DNA of 64,000 nt, from positions 1-64,000 of the forward strand of contig CAMJBC010000001.1 in NCBI GenBank assembly GCA_946403755.1, given 5' to 3'. Source of the DNA: an uncultured Mycoplasmatota bacterium (GTDB lineage Bacteria; Bacillota_I; Bacilli_A; RF39; UBA660). Every line of letters starts with the position of its first letter. The first letter of the stretch is position 1. Of this stretch, positions 9,730-18,434 are shown one piece after another. Made by a program: the position numbers and the translations under genes. The notes under the pieces were generated by a model. The model was given only the letters and a program-made list of their open reading frames with translations. It searched no databases and was not told the DNA's origin.

Positions 9730-10236
9730 ATGGAATTTGAAAAAGTAATAAGAGAAAGAAAATCAACAAGATTATTTAGTGATAAAAAAGTTGAAAAAGA
9801 AGTATTAGATAAGATACTTGAAGCTGGAAGACTTGCACCTACTGCTAAGAATGTTCAACCTATTAAAATATATGTAGTACAAAGTGAAGAAGGATTAAAA
9901 GCAATTGATAATGCTAGTCCATGTAGATATAAAGCACCACAAGTATTAATAGTATGTGGTGATAAAGATAAAGCATTTCAAAAAAATGTTGAATCTATAT
10001 ATTATATGGATGCTTGTATAGTAGGAACTCATATGATGCTTGAAGCTACTAATGTTGGAGTAGATAATATATGGATTGAAATGTTTGATACAGATAAACT
10101 AGTCGATGGTCTTTCTATTCCAGAAGGTTTAATTCCTGTATTAATGTTACCAATTGGTTATAAAGCTAAATTATGTCCACCAAGTCCATTACATAAAATA
10201 AGAAAAAACATTGATAAAATAGTGGAGTATAAATAA
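9730..10236 (+). CDS. Nitroreductase family FMN oxidoreductase
   Basis: 168 residues, the short form of the family. The N-terminal FMN-binding motif RERKSTRLFSDKKV and the following LAPTAKNVQP are typical. The central MDACIVGTHMMLEAT helix matches the conserved dimer core, and PVLMLPIGY precedes the last strand. These enzymes use NAD(P)H to reduce nitro or quinone compounds or act as flavin reductases; the physiological substrate cannot be read from sequence. It follows the lipoprotein by 3 bases. Confidence 0.92.
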   Translation: MEFEKVIRERKSTRLFSDKKVEKEVLDKILEAGRLAPTAKNVQPIKIYVVQSEEGLKAIDNASPCRYKAPQVLIVCGDKDKAFQKNVESIYYMDACIVGTHMMLEATNVGVDNIWIEMFDTDKLVDGLSIPEGLIPVLMLPIGYKAKLCPPSPLHKIRKNIDKIVEYK

Positions 10237-10289
10237 TAGTTGATAAAATATTAAATTTCTTTTATAATTTTCTTGGGAGGAAAACATTT

Positions 10290-10748
10290 ATGAAAAAAGG
10301 ATTATTAGTTTTAGTATTATGTAGTTTTTTGTTAGTAGGCTGTGGTAAAACAACTCCTACTAAGAATGAAACAAATAATAAGCCAAAAGAAGATACTAAA
10401 AAATCAACACTATTAGTTTGTACATTGGATACTAAACATACAGTTAATTTTAATACTGAGATGGCTTTTAGTTTTGAAAATGATGTTCCAGTTAAATTAG
10501 GCATTAGATATCAATATGATTTATCAAGTTACACTGAAGAACAAAGAAAAGCTTTTGCTAGTGCTAAAATGTGTGAAACTGATTCTATTAAAAACACTCT
10601 AGAAATGATTGATTGTCAAGAAGGATTAGTTGGAACAGACTATATAGTAAAAGGGTATTCACAAAAAATGTTAAATCAAGCAAATGCCTCTTCATCTGTT
10701 TTAAAAGCAACATATGAAGCTCAAGGCTGGACTTGTACTTTAAAATAG
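10290..10748 (+). CDS. Lipoprotein, DUF1307-like
   Basis: 152 residues with lipobox LVGC (Cys about 17), a short Lys/Thr/Asn linker, then a compact domain beginning LLVCTLDTK with four cysteines. The pattern of a Cys-starting strand, a strand pair, an FASAKMC helix and a final GWTCTLK strand resembles the small DUF1307 or YehR-type lipoproteins of Firmicutes, but this match is by eye. It is followed by its own terminator, so it ends the transcription unit. Confidence 0.7.
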   Translation: MKKGLLVLVLCSFLLVGCGKTTPTKNETNNKPKEDTKKSTLLVCTLDTKHTVNFNTEMAFSFENDVPVKLGIRYQYDLSSYTEEQRKAFASAKMCETDSIKNTLEMIDCQEGLVGTDYIVKGYSQKMLNQANASSSVLKATYEAQGWTCTLK

Positions 10749-10756
10749 TTAGTTAG

Positions 10757-10782
10757 AAGGAAGATGTTAATCTTCCTTTTTT
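10757..10782 (+). terminator. Rho-independent terminator
   Basis: AAGGAAGAT and ATCTTCCTT with loop GTTA, then T-run. Confidence 0.85.
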
Positions 10783-10784
10783 CA

Positions 10785-10793
10785 TGATATAAT
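10785..10793 (+). promoter_or_regulatory. Extended -10 promoter of the MBL hydrolase gene
   Basis: TGATATAAT, 21 bases before the ATG, with GAGGAGTTGAT between. Confidence 0.5.
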
Positions 10794-10814
10794 TTTATTA
10801 GAGGAGTTGATAAT

Positions 10815-11693
10815 ATGGAATTAATTAAAGTTACTGATAAAACATATTATATTAAAAATCCTACTAATATTGGCATATACAAAATAGATGATAATAATGT
10901 TTATATAATAGATGCTGGTAATGATAAAGATGCTGGTAAAAAAATAATTAAGATAGTTGAAGAACAAGGATGGAGTATTAAAGGAATTATTACTACACAT
11001 TCTAATGCAGATCATGTTGGTGGTAATAGTGTAATATCTGAGCGTACTGGTGCTAAAATACTTGCTCATGGAATTGAAAAATCTATCACCGAAAATTCAA
11101 TTCTTGAGCCATCTTTCTTATATGGCGGATATCCATTCAATGATTTAAAGAATAAGTTTTTATTAGCTAAAGAATCAAATTGTATTGAAATAGATAATAA
11201 TCTACCTAATGGTTTAGAATATTTTGAATTAAAAGGTCATTTCTTTGATATGATTGGTATTAAAACTGATGATGAAGTATATTTCCTAGGTGATTCATTA
11301 TTTAGTGAAGAAACTATTAATAAATATCATTTATTCTTTATATATGATGTAGAATCATATTTAAATACATTAGATTATTTAAGTACATTAAAAGGTAAAT
11401 TATTTATACCTTCACACTGTGAAGCAACAAATGATATTTCTCATTTAATAGAAGTAAATAGAAATAAGATTAATGAAATATCTAATAAAATATATGAATT
11501 ATGTAAAACGGAACAAACATTTGAAGAGATATTAAAAGATATATTTGATTTTTATAATATAAATATGAATCCTAATCAATATGTTTTAGTTGGTAGTACT
11601 ATTAAATCATATTTATCATATTTAAATAATAATGGTAAAATAGAATATATATTTAAAGATAATAAAATGTTATGGAAACAAAAAGGAGAATAA
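10815..11693 (+). CDS. Metallo-beta-lactamase fold hydrolase
   Basis: 292 residues. The metal motif is HSNADH (H62, D66, H67): the usual HxHxDH with Asn in the second His position. Downstream ligands appear in ELKGHFFDMIG and FLGDSLFSEE, and IPSHCE supplies a further His. The C-terminal 80 residues are a helical extension with a winged-helix look (TEQTFEEILKDIFDFYN). Such proteins include glyoxalase II-like and other hydrolases; the substrate is unknown. The Asn substitution suggests an altered metal site. It is the first gene of a run of closely spaced small genes. Confidence 0.88.
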   Translation: MELIKVTDKTYYIKNPTNIGIYKIDDNNVYIIDAGNDKDAGKKIIKIVEEQGWSIKGIITTHSNADHVGGNSVISERTGAKILAHGIEKSITENSILEPSFLYGGYPFNDLKNKFLLAKESNCIEIDNNLPNGLEYFELKGHFFDMIGIKTDDEVYFLGDSLFSEETINKYHLFFIYDVESYLNTLDYLSTLKGKLFIPSHCEATNDISHLIEVNRNKINEISNKIYELCKTEQTFEEILKDIFDFYNINMNPNQYVLVGSTIKSYLSYLNNNGKIEYIFKDNKMLWKQKGE

Positions 11694-11694
11694 T

Positions 11695-12117
11695 ATGAAT
11701 AATAAAAATTTAAAAATAACGGTTATTGTTATTGGTGTATTCTTATTTGTAGTAGTAGCTATTACAATATTAGTTTTATCTATGTTTAAAGCACAATATA
11801 ATTCTAAAGGTATAAGTCATTTCTTAGTAATAACTATAGATATGGATCAACCAAAAGAATATTTAGGTAGCTTAGATGAATGTAGGGTATACATAGATAG
11901 ATTAAGTATTGAAGGTACTAATTTTAGAACTGCTGATGCAGAAAATTTATCTATTAAAGAAGCAATAGAAAAAAATCTAACATCTTTAGATGAATGGAAA
12001 GAATATGCTTGGAATACTAGAAAAGAAAAAGATACTGAAATATTGTTATTTGAAAACTATGAAATAGCTGTTAATGATAAGGAATGCATAATTAGACCCA
12101 AAAGTAAAGCCTATTAA
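11695..12117 (+). CDS. Hypothetical single-pass membrane protein
   Basis: 140 residues with one N-terminal membrane helix (about 8-30, IVIGVFLFVVVAITILVLS) and an acidic extracytoplasmic domain of about 105 residues containing DECRVYIDRL. It starts one base after the MBL gene stop, with AAAGGAGAATA as ribosome site, so the two are coupled. No family is recognised. Confidence 0.72.
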   Translation: MNNKNLKITVIVIGVFLFVVVAITILVLSMFKAQYNSKGISHFLVITIDMDQPKEYLGSLDECRVYIDRLSIEGTNFRTADAENLSIKEAIEKNLTSLDEWKEYAWNTRKEKDTEILLFENYEIAVNDKECIIRPKSKAY

Positions 12118-12156
12118 TATTTACTAAAAAATGGTATTAAATATATGGAGGTAAAT

Positions 12157-12600
12157 ATGGAATCTATATGTGGTGCTAAATGCGATGAATGTGAATTTAA
12201 TAAGACTTGTAGGGGATGTAAAAATACTAATGGATGTCCTTTTGGTAAAAAGTGTTTCATAGCTAATTATATTGAAGTTGGTGGAAAAGAAAATTTTGAA
12301 TTATTTAAAAAAGAATTAATTAAAGAATTTAATAATTTAAAAATAGAAGGTATGCCTAAAATAGAAGAATTATATCCATTAAGAGGTTTACTTGTTAATT
12401 TAGAATATGAGTTACCAAATGGAAATAAAGTTAAATTCTTAGATGATAATGAAGCATATCTTGGTAATCAAGTTGAATGCAAGTTTAATGATGAAAATAA
12501 AAAGTATTTTGGATTAGTAGCTAATATGAGTTTTTTACTTGTTTGTGAATATGAAGAGAATGCTAACAATCCAAAAATATTAATTTATAAAAGCAGATAG
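12157..12600 (+). CDS. DUF3795-like cysteine-rich protein
   Basis: 147 residues from the second in-frame ATG, since GGAGGTAAAT overlaps the first one at 12145. The N-terminus carries a cluster CGAKCDEC, CRGC, CPFGKKC typical of DUF3795 proteins, which are probably zinc- or iron-binding. The C-terminal half contains FKKELIKEFNNL and a beta-rich domain. No enzymatic role is known for the family. It ends in a terminator that includes its stop codon. Confidence 0.72.
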   Translation: MESICGAKCDECEFNKTCRGCKNTNGCPFGKKCFIANYIEVGGKENFELFKKELIKEFNNLKIEGMPKIEELYPLRGLLVNLEYELPNGNKVKFLDDNEAYLGNQVECKFNDENKKYFGLVANMSFLLVCEYEENANNPKILIYKSR

Positions 12601-12615
12601 TTAATCTGCTTTTTA
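12589..12615 (+). terminator. Terminator overlapping a stop codon
   Basis: AAAAGCAGAT and ATCTGCTTTT with a five-base loop. The TAG stop (12598-12600) lies at the top of the stem. Confidence 0.8.
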
Positions 12616-12624
12616 TGTTATAAT
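12616..12624 (+). promoter_or_regulatory. Extended -10 promoter
   Basis: TGTTATAAT directly after the terminator, 16 bases before the ATG at 12641, with AGGAGAT in the short leader. Confidence 0.5.
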
Positions 12625-12640
12625 TATATTAGGAGATAAT

Positions 12641-13249
12641 ATGAAAGACATTTTAAATAAAATTAGATCATATGAAAAAGATAATTTTAAAAAGATTTAT
12701 TATTTAATATTCTTATTATTTGGAATATTACTAGGTATATTATCTAAATTGTTTGATAATAAATCTATTAGTTTTTTAGATTTAAATAATTTCTTTTCTA
12801 ATATGAGTATATGGTTATTTATAGCACTTAGTATTTCTATATATAGTAAAACACCTAAAAGAGCTAGTATAAACGTATTATTATTCTTCTTAGGTATGAC
12901 GATTAGTTATCATTTATATTCAATTATATTCAGTGGATTTAATCCTTTAAATTATATGATTGGATGGTATATATTAACAATAATATCTCCTTTACTTGCA
13001 TATATATGTTGGTATGCTAAAAGTAATAGTTATTATTCAATAATTATTAATAGCTTAATATTATTTGTAATGATATCATCTTGCTTTAGTATAGGAATGT
13101 GGTATATTAGTTTTAGAGGTATATTATATACAATTACATTTTTAGCTACATTAATAGTTTTATATAAAGATATTAAAATAGAATCTATAAGTTTAGTAAT
13201 AGGAATATTATTATCTTTTATAATAAAATTACCTTTAATAGGAGGTTAA
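12641..13249 (+). CDS. Multi-pass membrane protein, possibly DUF6518-like
   Basis: 202 residues with about six hydrophobic segments starting at residue 20. The first 18 residues are a charged cytoplasmic helix. Aromatic-rich helices (MWYISFRGILYTITF) and short loops are seen, without catalytic or transport motifs. It has its own promoter and is followed after one base by the P-loop gene. Function is unknown, and the family suggestion is weak. Confidence 0.65.
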   Translation: MKDILNKIRSYEKDNFKKIYYLIFLLFGILLGILSKLFDNKSISFLDLNNFFSNMSIWLFIALSISIYSKTPKRASINVLLFFLGMTISYHLYSIIFSGFNPLNYMIGWYILTIISPLLAYICWYAKSNSYYSIIINSLILFVMISSCFSIGMWYISFRGILYTITFLATLIVLYKDIKIESISLVIGILLSFIIKLPLIGG

Positions 13250-13250
13250 T

Positions 13251-13766
13251 ATGGAAAAATATGATTGTAAAATTATTATGTGTGGACCTGCTGTTGGAAA
13301 AACTTATTTAGCTAATCATGATGAACGTTTTGTTGATATTGATGGTATGAGATCTAAATATAAATATGATTTATTTAATCAAAGTACTGAAGAAATAGAG
13401 AAAGGTAAATCTAATAGAGGAAAAGCTATTCATAATGATTCATATGAATATGCTATTAATTTATTAAATCAAACTATTAAAGAGGGTAAGATAGCTTTGT
13501 TGTCTTATCATGGTGAATTATTAGATTATATTCTTAAAAACAATTTAGATTATTGTTTAGTATATGCAGATATTAGTTTAAGAGAAGAATATAAGCAAAG
13601 AATGAAAGATAGAGGAAACATAGATAAATTTGTTAGTGATATGACTAATGAAAAAACATGGAATGAATTTTATGAAAGAGATGAAAATGATCCAAAACCT
13701 AAATATAAAATTAAATTACAAAAGGGACAATATTTATCAGATATAAAAGATATGTTTATGATATAA
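13251..13766 (+). CDS. Small P-loop NTPase or kinase-like protein
   Basis: 171 residues. A Walker A motif GPAVGKT lies at residues 12-18, followed by the strand FVDIDG, whose Asp is in the position used for substrate or Mg by zeta-toxin and nucleoside-kinase type folds. A later YADISLREEYKQRMKDRG segment with Arg resembles the LID region of small kinases. The substrate is unknown. It starts one base after the membrane protein stop and is 18 bases before the DUF4230 gene. Confidence 0.72.
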   Translation: MEKYDCKIIMCGPAVGKTYLANHDERFVDIDGMRSKYKYDLFNQSTEEIEKGKSNRGKAIHNDSYEYAINLLNQTIKEGKIALLSYHGELLDYILKNNLDYCLVYADISLREEYKQRMKDRGNIDKFVSDMTNEKTWNEFYERDENDPKPKYKIKLQKGQYLSDIKDMFMI

Positions 13767-13784
13767 TAATTATGGGAGATAATC

Positions 13785-14429
13785 ATGGAAGAAAAAGAAG
13801 TTAAAAAGAAGAATGATTTTTTTAAAAAATATGCATATAAAATAATAGTATGTTTAATAATTATTATATTAATAATATGTGTTATTACATTAGGAATTAA
13901 ATTATCTGAAAGTTATAAAACTCAAGAAAAAACAACTAAGTTAGGTCTTGCTGACGTTGGAGAATTAGTAACTCAAACATGTTATACAACTGTACTTGAA
14001 GATAGTAAGGTAAATAGAGAATTCTTTAAATTATTTGATATACCATTTACTGAAAGTAGACAAATATTTAGTTATGATTTTGAAGTAGATGCATCTATTA
14101 ATTTTGATGAAATTGATATTAAGAAAATAGATGATGAAAATAAAATAATTAATATAAAAATGCCTCATGCTAAGGTATATAAAACAACATTAAATCCAGC
14201 ATCATTTAAAGTATATTTAGATTCAGAAAGTTTATTTTCAAGAATTGATTTAGAAAAACATAATAGTGCTGTTAAAAAGATGCAAGAACAAGCTGAAAAA
14301 GATTGTGTTGCTAATAAACTATTAGAATCTGCTGATAATAATGCTCAAAAATTATTATCTGGAATAGTAAAAGGAAATACAAATTATAAAGATTATACAG
14401 TAAATTTTGAATATAAGGATGGTAAGTAA
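13785..14429 (+). CDS. DUF4230 family membrane-anchored protein
   Basis: 214 residues with a charged N-terminus, one membrane helix (about 20-43) and an extracytoplasmic domain. It has the DUF4230 pattern: an ELVTQ-type start, a central FSYDFEVDASINFDEIDIKKID strand pair, an INIKMPHAKVYKTTLNP segment, and a C-terminal amphipathic helix with AEKDC. The family is of unknown function and common in Firmicutes. GGGAGATAATC precedes the ATG. The next start is one base after its stop. Confidence 0.78.
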   Translation: MEEKEVKKKNDFFKKYAYKIIVCLIIIILIICVITLGIKLSESYKTQEKTTKLGLADVGELVTQTCYTTVLEDSKVNREFFKLFDIPFTESRQIFSYDFEVDASINFDEIDIKKIDDENKIINIKMPHAKVYKTTLNPASFKVYLDSESLFSRIDLEKHNSAVKKMQEQAEKDCVANKLLESADNNAQKLLSGIVKGNTNYKDYTVNFEYKDGK

Positions 14430-14430
14430 T

Positions 14431-14523
14431 ATGGATAAATTTAAAAATGGATTTTTTAAAGTATTAGGTATTATAGCAGCTATAATAGCAGTAATATATT
14501 TATTCCTAATGTTTACAAAATAA
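14431..14523 (+). CDS. Small single-helix membrane protein (30 aa)
   Basis: Thirty codons: MDKFKNGFFKVLGIIAA then a hydrophobic run ending YLFLMFTK. A positively charged N-terminus followed by one membrane helix of about 20 residues gives an inside-to-outside topology. It starts one base after the DUF4230 stop, with GGATGGTAAG as a possible ribosome site, and ends 10 bases before a terminator. The position suggests a small partner of the DUF4230 protein. It was found by reading the gap. Confidence 0.6.
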   Translation: MDKFKNGFFKVLGIIAAIIAVIYLFLMFTK

Positions 14524-14533
14524 AATGAAAAAT

Positions 14534-14556
14534 ACCCAGAAAATTCTGGGTTTTTA
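14534..14556 (+). terminator. Rho-independent terminator
   Basis: ACCCAGAA and TTCTGGGT with a two-base gap, then T5. Confidence 0.85.
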
Positions 14557-14644
14557 TTTGATTTTTTGTCTAATTCATTGACTAAAATTATTTTTGGTGC
14601 TAGTATAAGAACCAATTCAAATTTATCAGGGGGTGAGAAAATTA

Positions 14645-16927
14645 ATGAAGAAAGTTTTTGTGTTAATAGTATTAACTCTATTAGCATTATTTGCTTTTAA
14701 TGTAGGAAGAATTAATGCTGCAGATTTAACTAATGAAACACAAAATGAAACAGAAACTATTCCAACAGAAAGTGAACCTAGTACAGAACCTGCAGTTGCT
14801 CCAAATAATGTACCAGCTGGAAATCAAACTGTGCTTGATGAACCAGTAACTAATGGAACAGTACAAGATGAACCAGTAGTGACACCAGTTGAAGGTAATA
14901 CAACATTAACTGATACTCCAGTTACTAATGAAACTTCTATAGATGAGCCAACAGTTACTCCAATAGATGGAAATACAACAGCACAAGATGAACCAGTAGT
15001 AACACCAGCTGATGGTAATGAAACATTAACTGATGAAAATGGAACTACTACTGATCAAGGATCACAAAATGAAACTATTTTAACTGAATATGAAAATCAA
15101 ACAGCTAAAGTAATTATCTCTAAAACAAATGAAGATGGTGAACTTATTAGTGGTGCTAAACTTCAAATAGTTGATAGTAATGGTAAAGTAGTTGTAGAGC
15201 CATGGATTAGTAGTGATAAACCATATGAAGTAATGTTACCTAATGGAACTTACAAATTACAAGAACTAGGAGCTCCAGATGGATATGTTAAAGCTGATGA
15301 CATTGAATTTGTTGTTAAGATTGAACTTCCAGATGTATATGCTGCTGTTGATGTTGATCCAGAACTATGTGATCATTATAAAGATGGTCAAGGTAGACCT
15401 GGTGTAGTACTATACTATGTTGAAATTGGCGGAGTAAAACAAGAAGTTTACTGTATTAATCAACAATTAGGAACACCGGATGGAACAGCTTATTATGATG
15501 GCGAAATATTAGATGATGTTGTTATAAGAAATTATACAAAACAAGAAGTAAATATTGATGCACATTATAATCAAGAAATAAGAGATATATCTGATCAAGA
15601 TTTAGATAATCAAGAATTATATGATAAACTTGTAGATATAATTTATCATAGACATAAAGCAACTAGTAAATTCTCAGATTTAAATGAAACTGAAATCAGA
15701 TATGTAACAGAATTAGCTCTTAAGAATTATACTAATACTGGACTTACAGAAATTCAAAGAGTTGAAAAAGATAAAGTTCCAACAAACTATGATAGATATG
15801 ATTCATATGAAACAACAGATGGTAAATATATTTGGTATTTATATCCAATGTATAGATCATTTGTTTATCTACCAGATGCACCATTAGGTGAAAGTATTTT
15901 CACAACTAACTTAGGTGAAGGAAATGCTTTTGGAAATTTAGCAAGACACTGGAGTGGCGGACATAATGCTAATACTGATCCAAATGTAAGAGCTAAAGTT
16001 GCTAGATATTATGAATTATATCAATATTTAGTTGGTGATGATAATAATGATGGTATAGTTGATCATCCAGAAGAAATGAATTTGTATATATACTCAACTG
16101 AAACACTACATAAGTACATATATAAGGAAGTAGAATATACTGAGCCATATCAAAATTTACTTGGTATTACTGGTTATTTTGAAGAAGAACAAGATATTCA
16201 AAAAGAGTATAAAGTATCAATGGTAAATAAATATAGTACTGAAACAAGAGATATAACAGTTACAAAAGAATGGGATGATAATGATAATCAAGATGGAATC
16301 AGACCAGAATATATTGAAGTATCTTTACTAGTTGATGGAGATGAAGTTGAAACTGTTAAATTAAATGCATCTAATAACTGGACATATACTTGGAAAGGAT
16401 TAGATAAGTATGCAAGTGGTGTAGAAATTAAATATGAAGTAGTGGAAAAAGAAATTAAAGGATATACTACAAATATTAAAGACTTCGCTATAACTAATAC
16501 TCATAATCCAGAAACAAGAGATATAACTGTTAATAAAGCTTGGGATGATAAAGAAAACTATAATAATAAGAGACCAGCTACTATAACTATTAGATTAAAA
16601 GCTGATGATGTAGAAATTGATTCAGTTAAATTAGATGAATCTAATGGTTGGACATATACATGGACAAAATTAGATAAATTTAAAAATGGTAAATTAATTA
16701 ATTATACTATTCTAGAAGACGAAGTATTAGAATATGATACTGAAATCACAGGAGATATGGATACAGTATTTGTAGTAACTAACTCTTATTATGGAACTGG
16801 TGGAGATGAACCTCCTTCAGATAATCCTAAAACAGGCGATAATATATACTTCTATATATCAATGTTATTAATTAGTTTAATAGGATTAGTTAAATATACA
16901 AAAGCTTATGTTAAAAATAACTTATAG
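14645..16927 (+). CDS. Wall-anchored adhesin with SpaA, thioester-like and two CnaB domains
   Basis: 760 residues. The order is a signal peptide (1-25), a Thr/Asn/Glu/Pro linker with imperfect DEPVVTP/GNTT repeats (about 30-150), a SpaA-type prealbumin domain (AKVIISKTNEDGELISGAKLQ to about 225), and a thioester-domain-like block with C270 in YCIN and the helix TELALKNYT. Two CnaB domains (RDITVTKEWDD and RDITVNKAWDD, about 533-615 and 620-705) and an NPKTGD sorting signal with membrane helix and Lys tail complete it. The canonical TED Gln appears to be E356. ATG 14645 is preferred over GTG 14633, since GGGGGTGAG precedes it. No sortase gene is in the window. Confidence 0.88.
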   Translation: MKKVFVLIVLTLLALFAFNVGRINAADLTNETQNETETIPTESEPSTEPAVAPNNVPAGNQTVLDEPVTNGTVQDEPVVTPVEGNTTLTDTPVTNETSIDEPTVTPIDGNTTAQDEPVVTPADGNETLTDENGTTTDQGSQNETILTEYENQTAKVIISKTNEDGELISGAKLQIVDSNGKVVVEPWISSDKPYEVMLPNGTYKLQELGAPDGYVKADDIEFVVKIELPDVYAAVDVDPELCDHYKDGQGRPGVVLYYVEIGGVKQEVYCINQQLGTPDGTAYYDGEILDDVVIRNYTKQEVNIDAHYNQEIRDISDQDLDNQELYDKLVDIIYHRHKATSKFSDLNETEIRYVTELALKNYTNTGLTEIQRVEKDKVPTNYDRYDSYETTDGKYIWYLYPMYRSFVYLPDAPLGESIFTTNLGEGNAFGNLARHWSGGHNANTDPNVRAKVARYYELYQYLVGDDNNDGIVDHPEEMNLYIYSTETLHKYIYKEVEYTEPYQNLLGITGYFEEEQDIQKEYKVSMVNKYSTETRDITVTKEWDDNDNQDGIRPEYIEVSLLVDGDEVETVKLNASNNWTYTWKGLDKYASGVEIKYEVVEKEIKGYTTNIKDFAITNTHNPETRDITVNKAWDDKENYNNKRPATITIRLKADDVEIDSVKLDESNGWTYTWTKLDKFKNGKLINYTILEDEVLEYDTEITGDMDTVFVVTNSYYGTGGDEPPSDNPKTGDNIYFYISMLLISLIGLVKYTKAYVKNNL

Positions 16928-16949
16928 TTTAAAACTATAAGTTTTTTTA
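16920..16949 (+). terminator. Terminator overlapping the adhesin stop codon
   Basis: ACTTATAGTTT and AAAACTATAAGT around TAG (16925-16927), then T7. Confidence 0.8.
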
Positions 16950-16980
16950 TTATAATAATATTGAAAAAAAGGAGTTACTT

Positions 16981-18426
16981 ATGAATAAAAATATAATAAA
17001 ACTATTTTTATTGTCATTAATTCTTTTAATAATATCTAGTATTGTAATATTAATATATGGTAAAGAATATGAAATGAGTTTTAGTGTAAGTACTAGAAAT
17101 ATTGTATCTATTAGTGAAGATAATAGAACAGGTAAAATTGAAATAATTGATAAAAGAAAAAAAGATGATTTTTATTATGTTAGAATAAAAGCTATTAAAC
17201 CTGGTAAAGCTGATGTAAAAGTTAGTTATGGCGATTATGGTGAAATTAGATCTTTTTATATTCATAAATCATTAGTAATAACTGATAATGGTTATTTTGG
17301 TAAATCTAATTGTTCTGAAGTAATACCTATATCTTTATCAATAATATTAATATATGGATTAGTTTTATTGATTAAAAAATATAAATCTAGTATAAATGAT
17401 AATTTATATCAATATAAGAATGTAGCATATTTAGGTATTATAATATTTTTATCATTTTTTATATTAAGCAATATATTATCTATTTTTAATTATCAAGGTA
17501 TATATGATACAGTTAGTGAAACTATTAATTCTGTTTCTTCAGTATCATTTTATTTATTACCAATAGCATTTATTACATTCTTATTAGTAACTATAAGTAA
17601 TATAAATTTAATACGTAAAGAAGGTTTTTCATTAAGAAATCTACTTGGAGTATTTTTAGGTATATTTCTTTGTTTGTCTACATTTATACCTGATACAACA
17701 TATAACATATTAATGAAAACACAAATAGTAGATATATATAATTTAAGTGCTCCTGGACCATACATTTATAATTTTATAGAGTCAATTATATATTTAACTA
17801 TTTCGTACTTAGAATGTATTTTATTAGGAACAATTATTATAGCTATTAAATCTGTTAAAAGAAAAATTAAATATAATAAAGATTTTATTATTATATTAGG
17901 ATGTCAAATAAGAAAAGATGGATCTTTAACTCCATTGTTAAAAGGTAGAGTAGATAAAGCAATTGAGTTTAGGAATGAACAATTTAAAAATGCCAAAAAA
18001 GATTTAATATTTATACCATCAGGTGGTAAAGGTGAAGATGAAGTAATATCAGAAGCGGAAGCTATGAAAAACTATTTATTAAAAAATGGTATTAAACCTA
18101 GAAATATATTACTTGAAGATGAATCTAAGAATACCTATGAAAATATTAAGTTTTCAAATAAATTAATTAAAAATAAAAAAGCTAATGTAGCTTTTTCTAC
18201 AACTAATTATCATGTTTTTAGAGCTGGTTTAATAGCAAGTGAACAAGGGCTAAAATTAGAAGGAATTGGTAGTAAAACAAAAGCTTATTTTTGGATTAAT
18301 GCATTTATTAGAGAATTTATAGGTACATTATATTCTGAAAAGAAAAAACATATAATAGTATTTATTATGATTATAATAACATTAATAATAATGATTACTA
18401 TTACTTATTTTGCAAATAATATTTAG
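16981..18426 (+). CDS. Membrane protein with C-terminal YdcF/SanA-like (DUF218) domain
   Basis: 481 residues. An N-terminal signal anchor is followed by a small exterior beta domain (about 30-100, with ISEDNRTGKIEIID), several membrane helices (about 115-290), and a cytoplasmic-looking DUF218 domain starting DFIIILGCQIRKDG with GRVDKAIEF, FIPSGGKGEDE, EAEAMKNYL and TYENIKFS. One last membrane helix follows (about 455-478). DUF218 proteins such as ElyC and SanA are tied to envelope maintenance. The extra exterior N-terminal domain is less usual. It has an AAAGGAG site and is followed 8 bases later by a hydrolase. Confidence 0.85.
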   Translation: MNKNIIKLFLLSLILLIISSIVILIYGKEYEMSFSVSTRNIVSISEDNRTGKIEIIDKRKKDDFYYVRIKAIKPGKADVKVSYGDYGEIRSFYIHKSLVITDNGYFGKSNCSEVIPISLSIILIYGLVLLIKKYKSSINDNLYQYKNVAYLGIIIFLSFFILSNILSIFNYQGIYDTVSETINSVSSVSFYLLPIAFITFLLVTISNINLIRKEGFSLRNLLGVFLGIFLCLSTFIPDTTYNILMKTQIVDIYNLSAPGPYIYNFIESIIYLTISYLECILLGTIIIAIKSVKRKIKYNKDFIIILGCQIRKDGSLTPLLKGRVDKAIEFRNEQFKNAKKDLIFIPSGGKGEDEVISEAEAMKNYLLKNGIKPRNILLEDESKNTYENIKFSNKLIKNKKANVAFSTTNYHVFRAGLIASEQGLKLEGIGSKTKAYFWINAFIREFIGTLYSEKKKHIIVFIMIIITLIIMITITYFANNI

Positions 18427-18434
18427 GAGATAAA

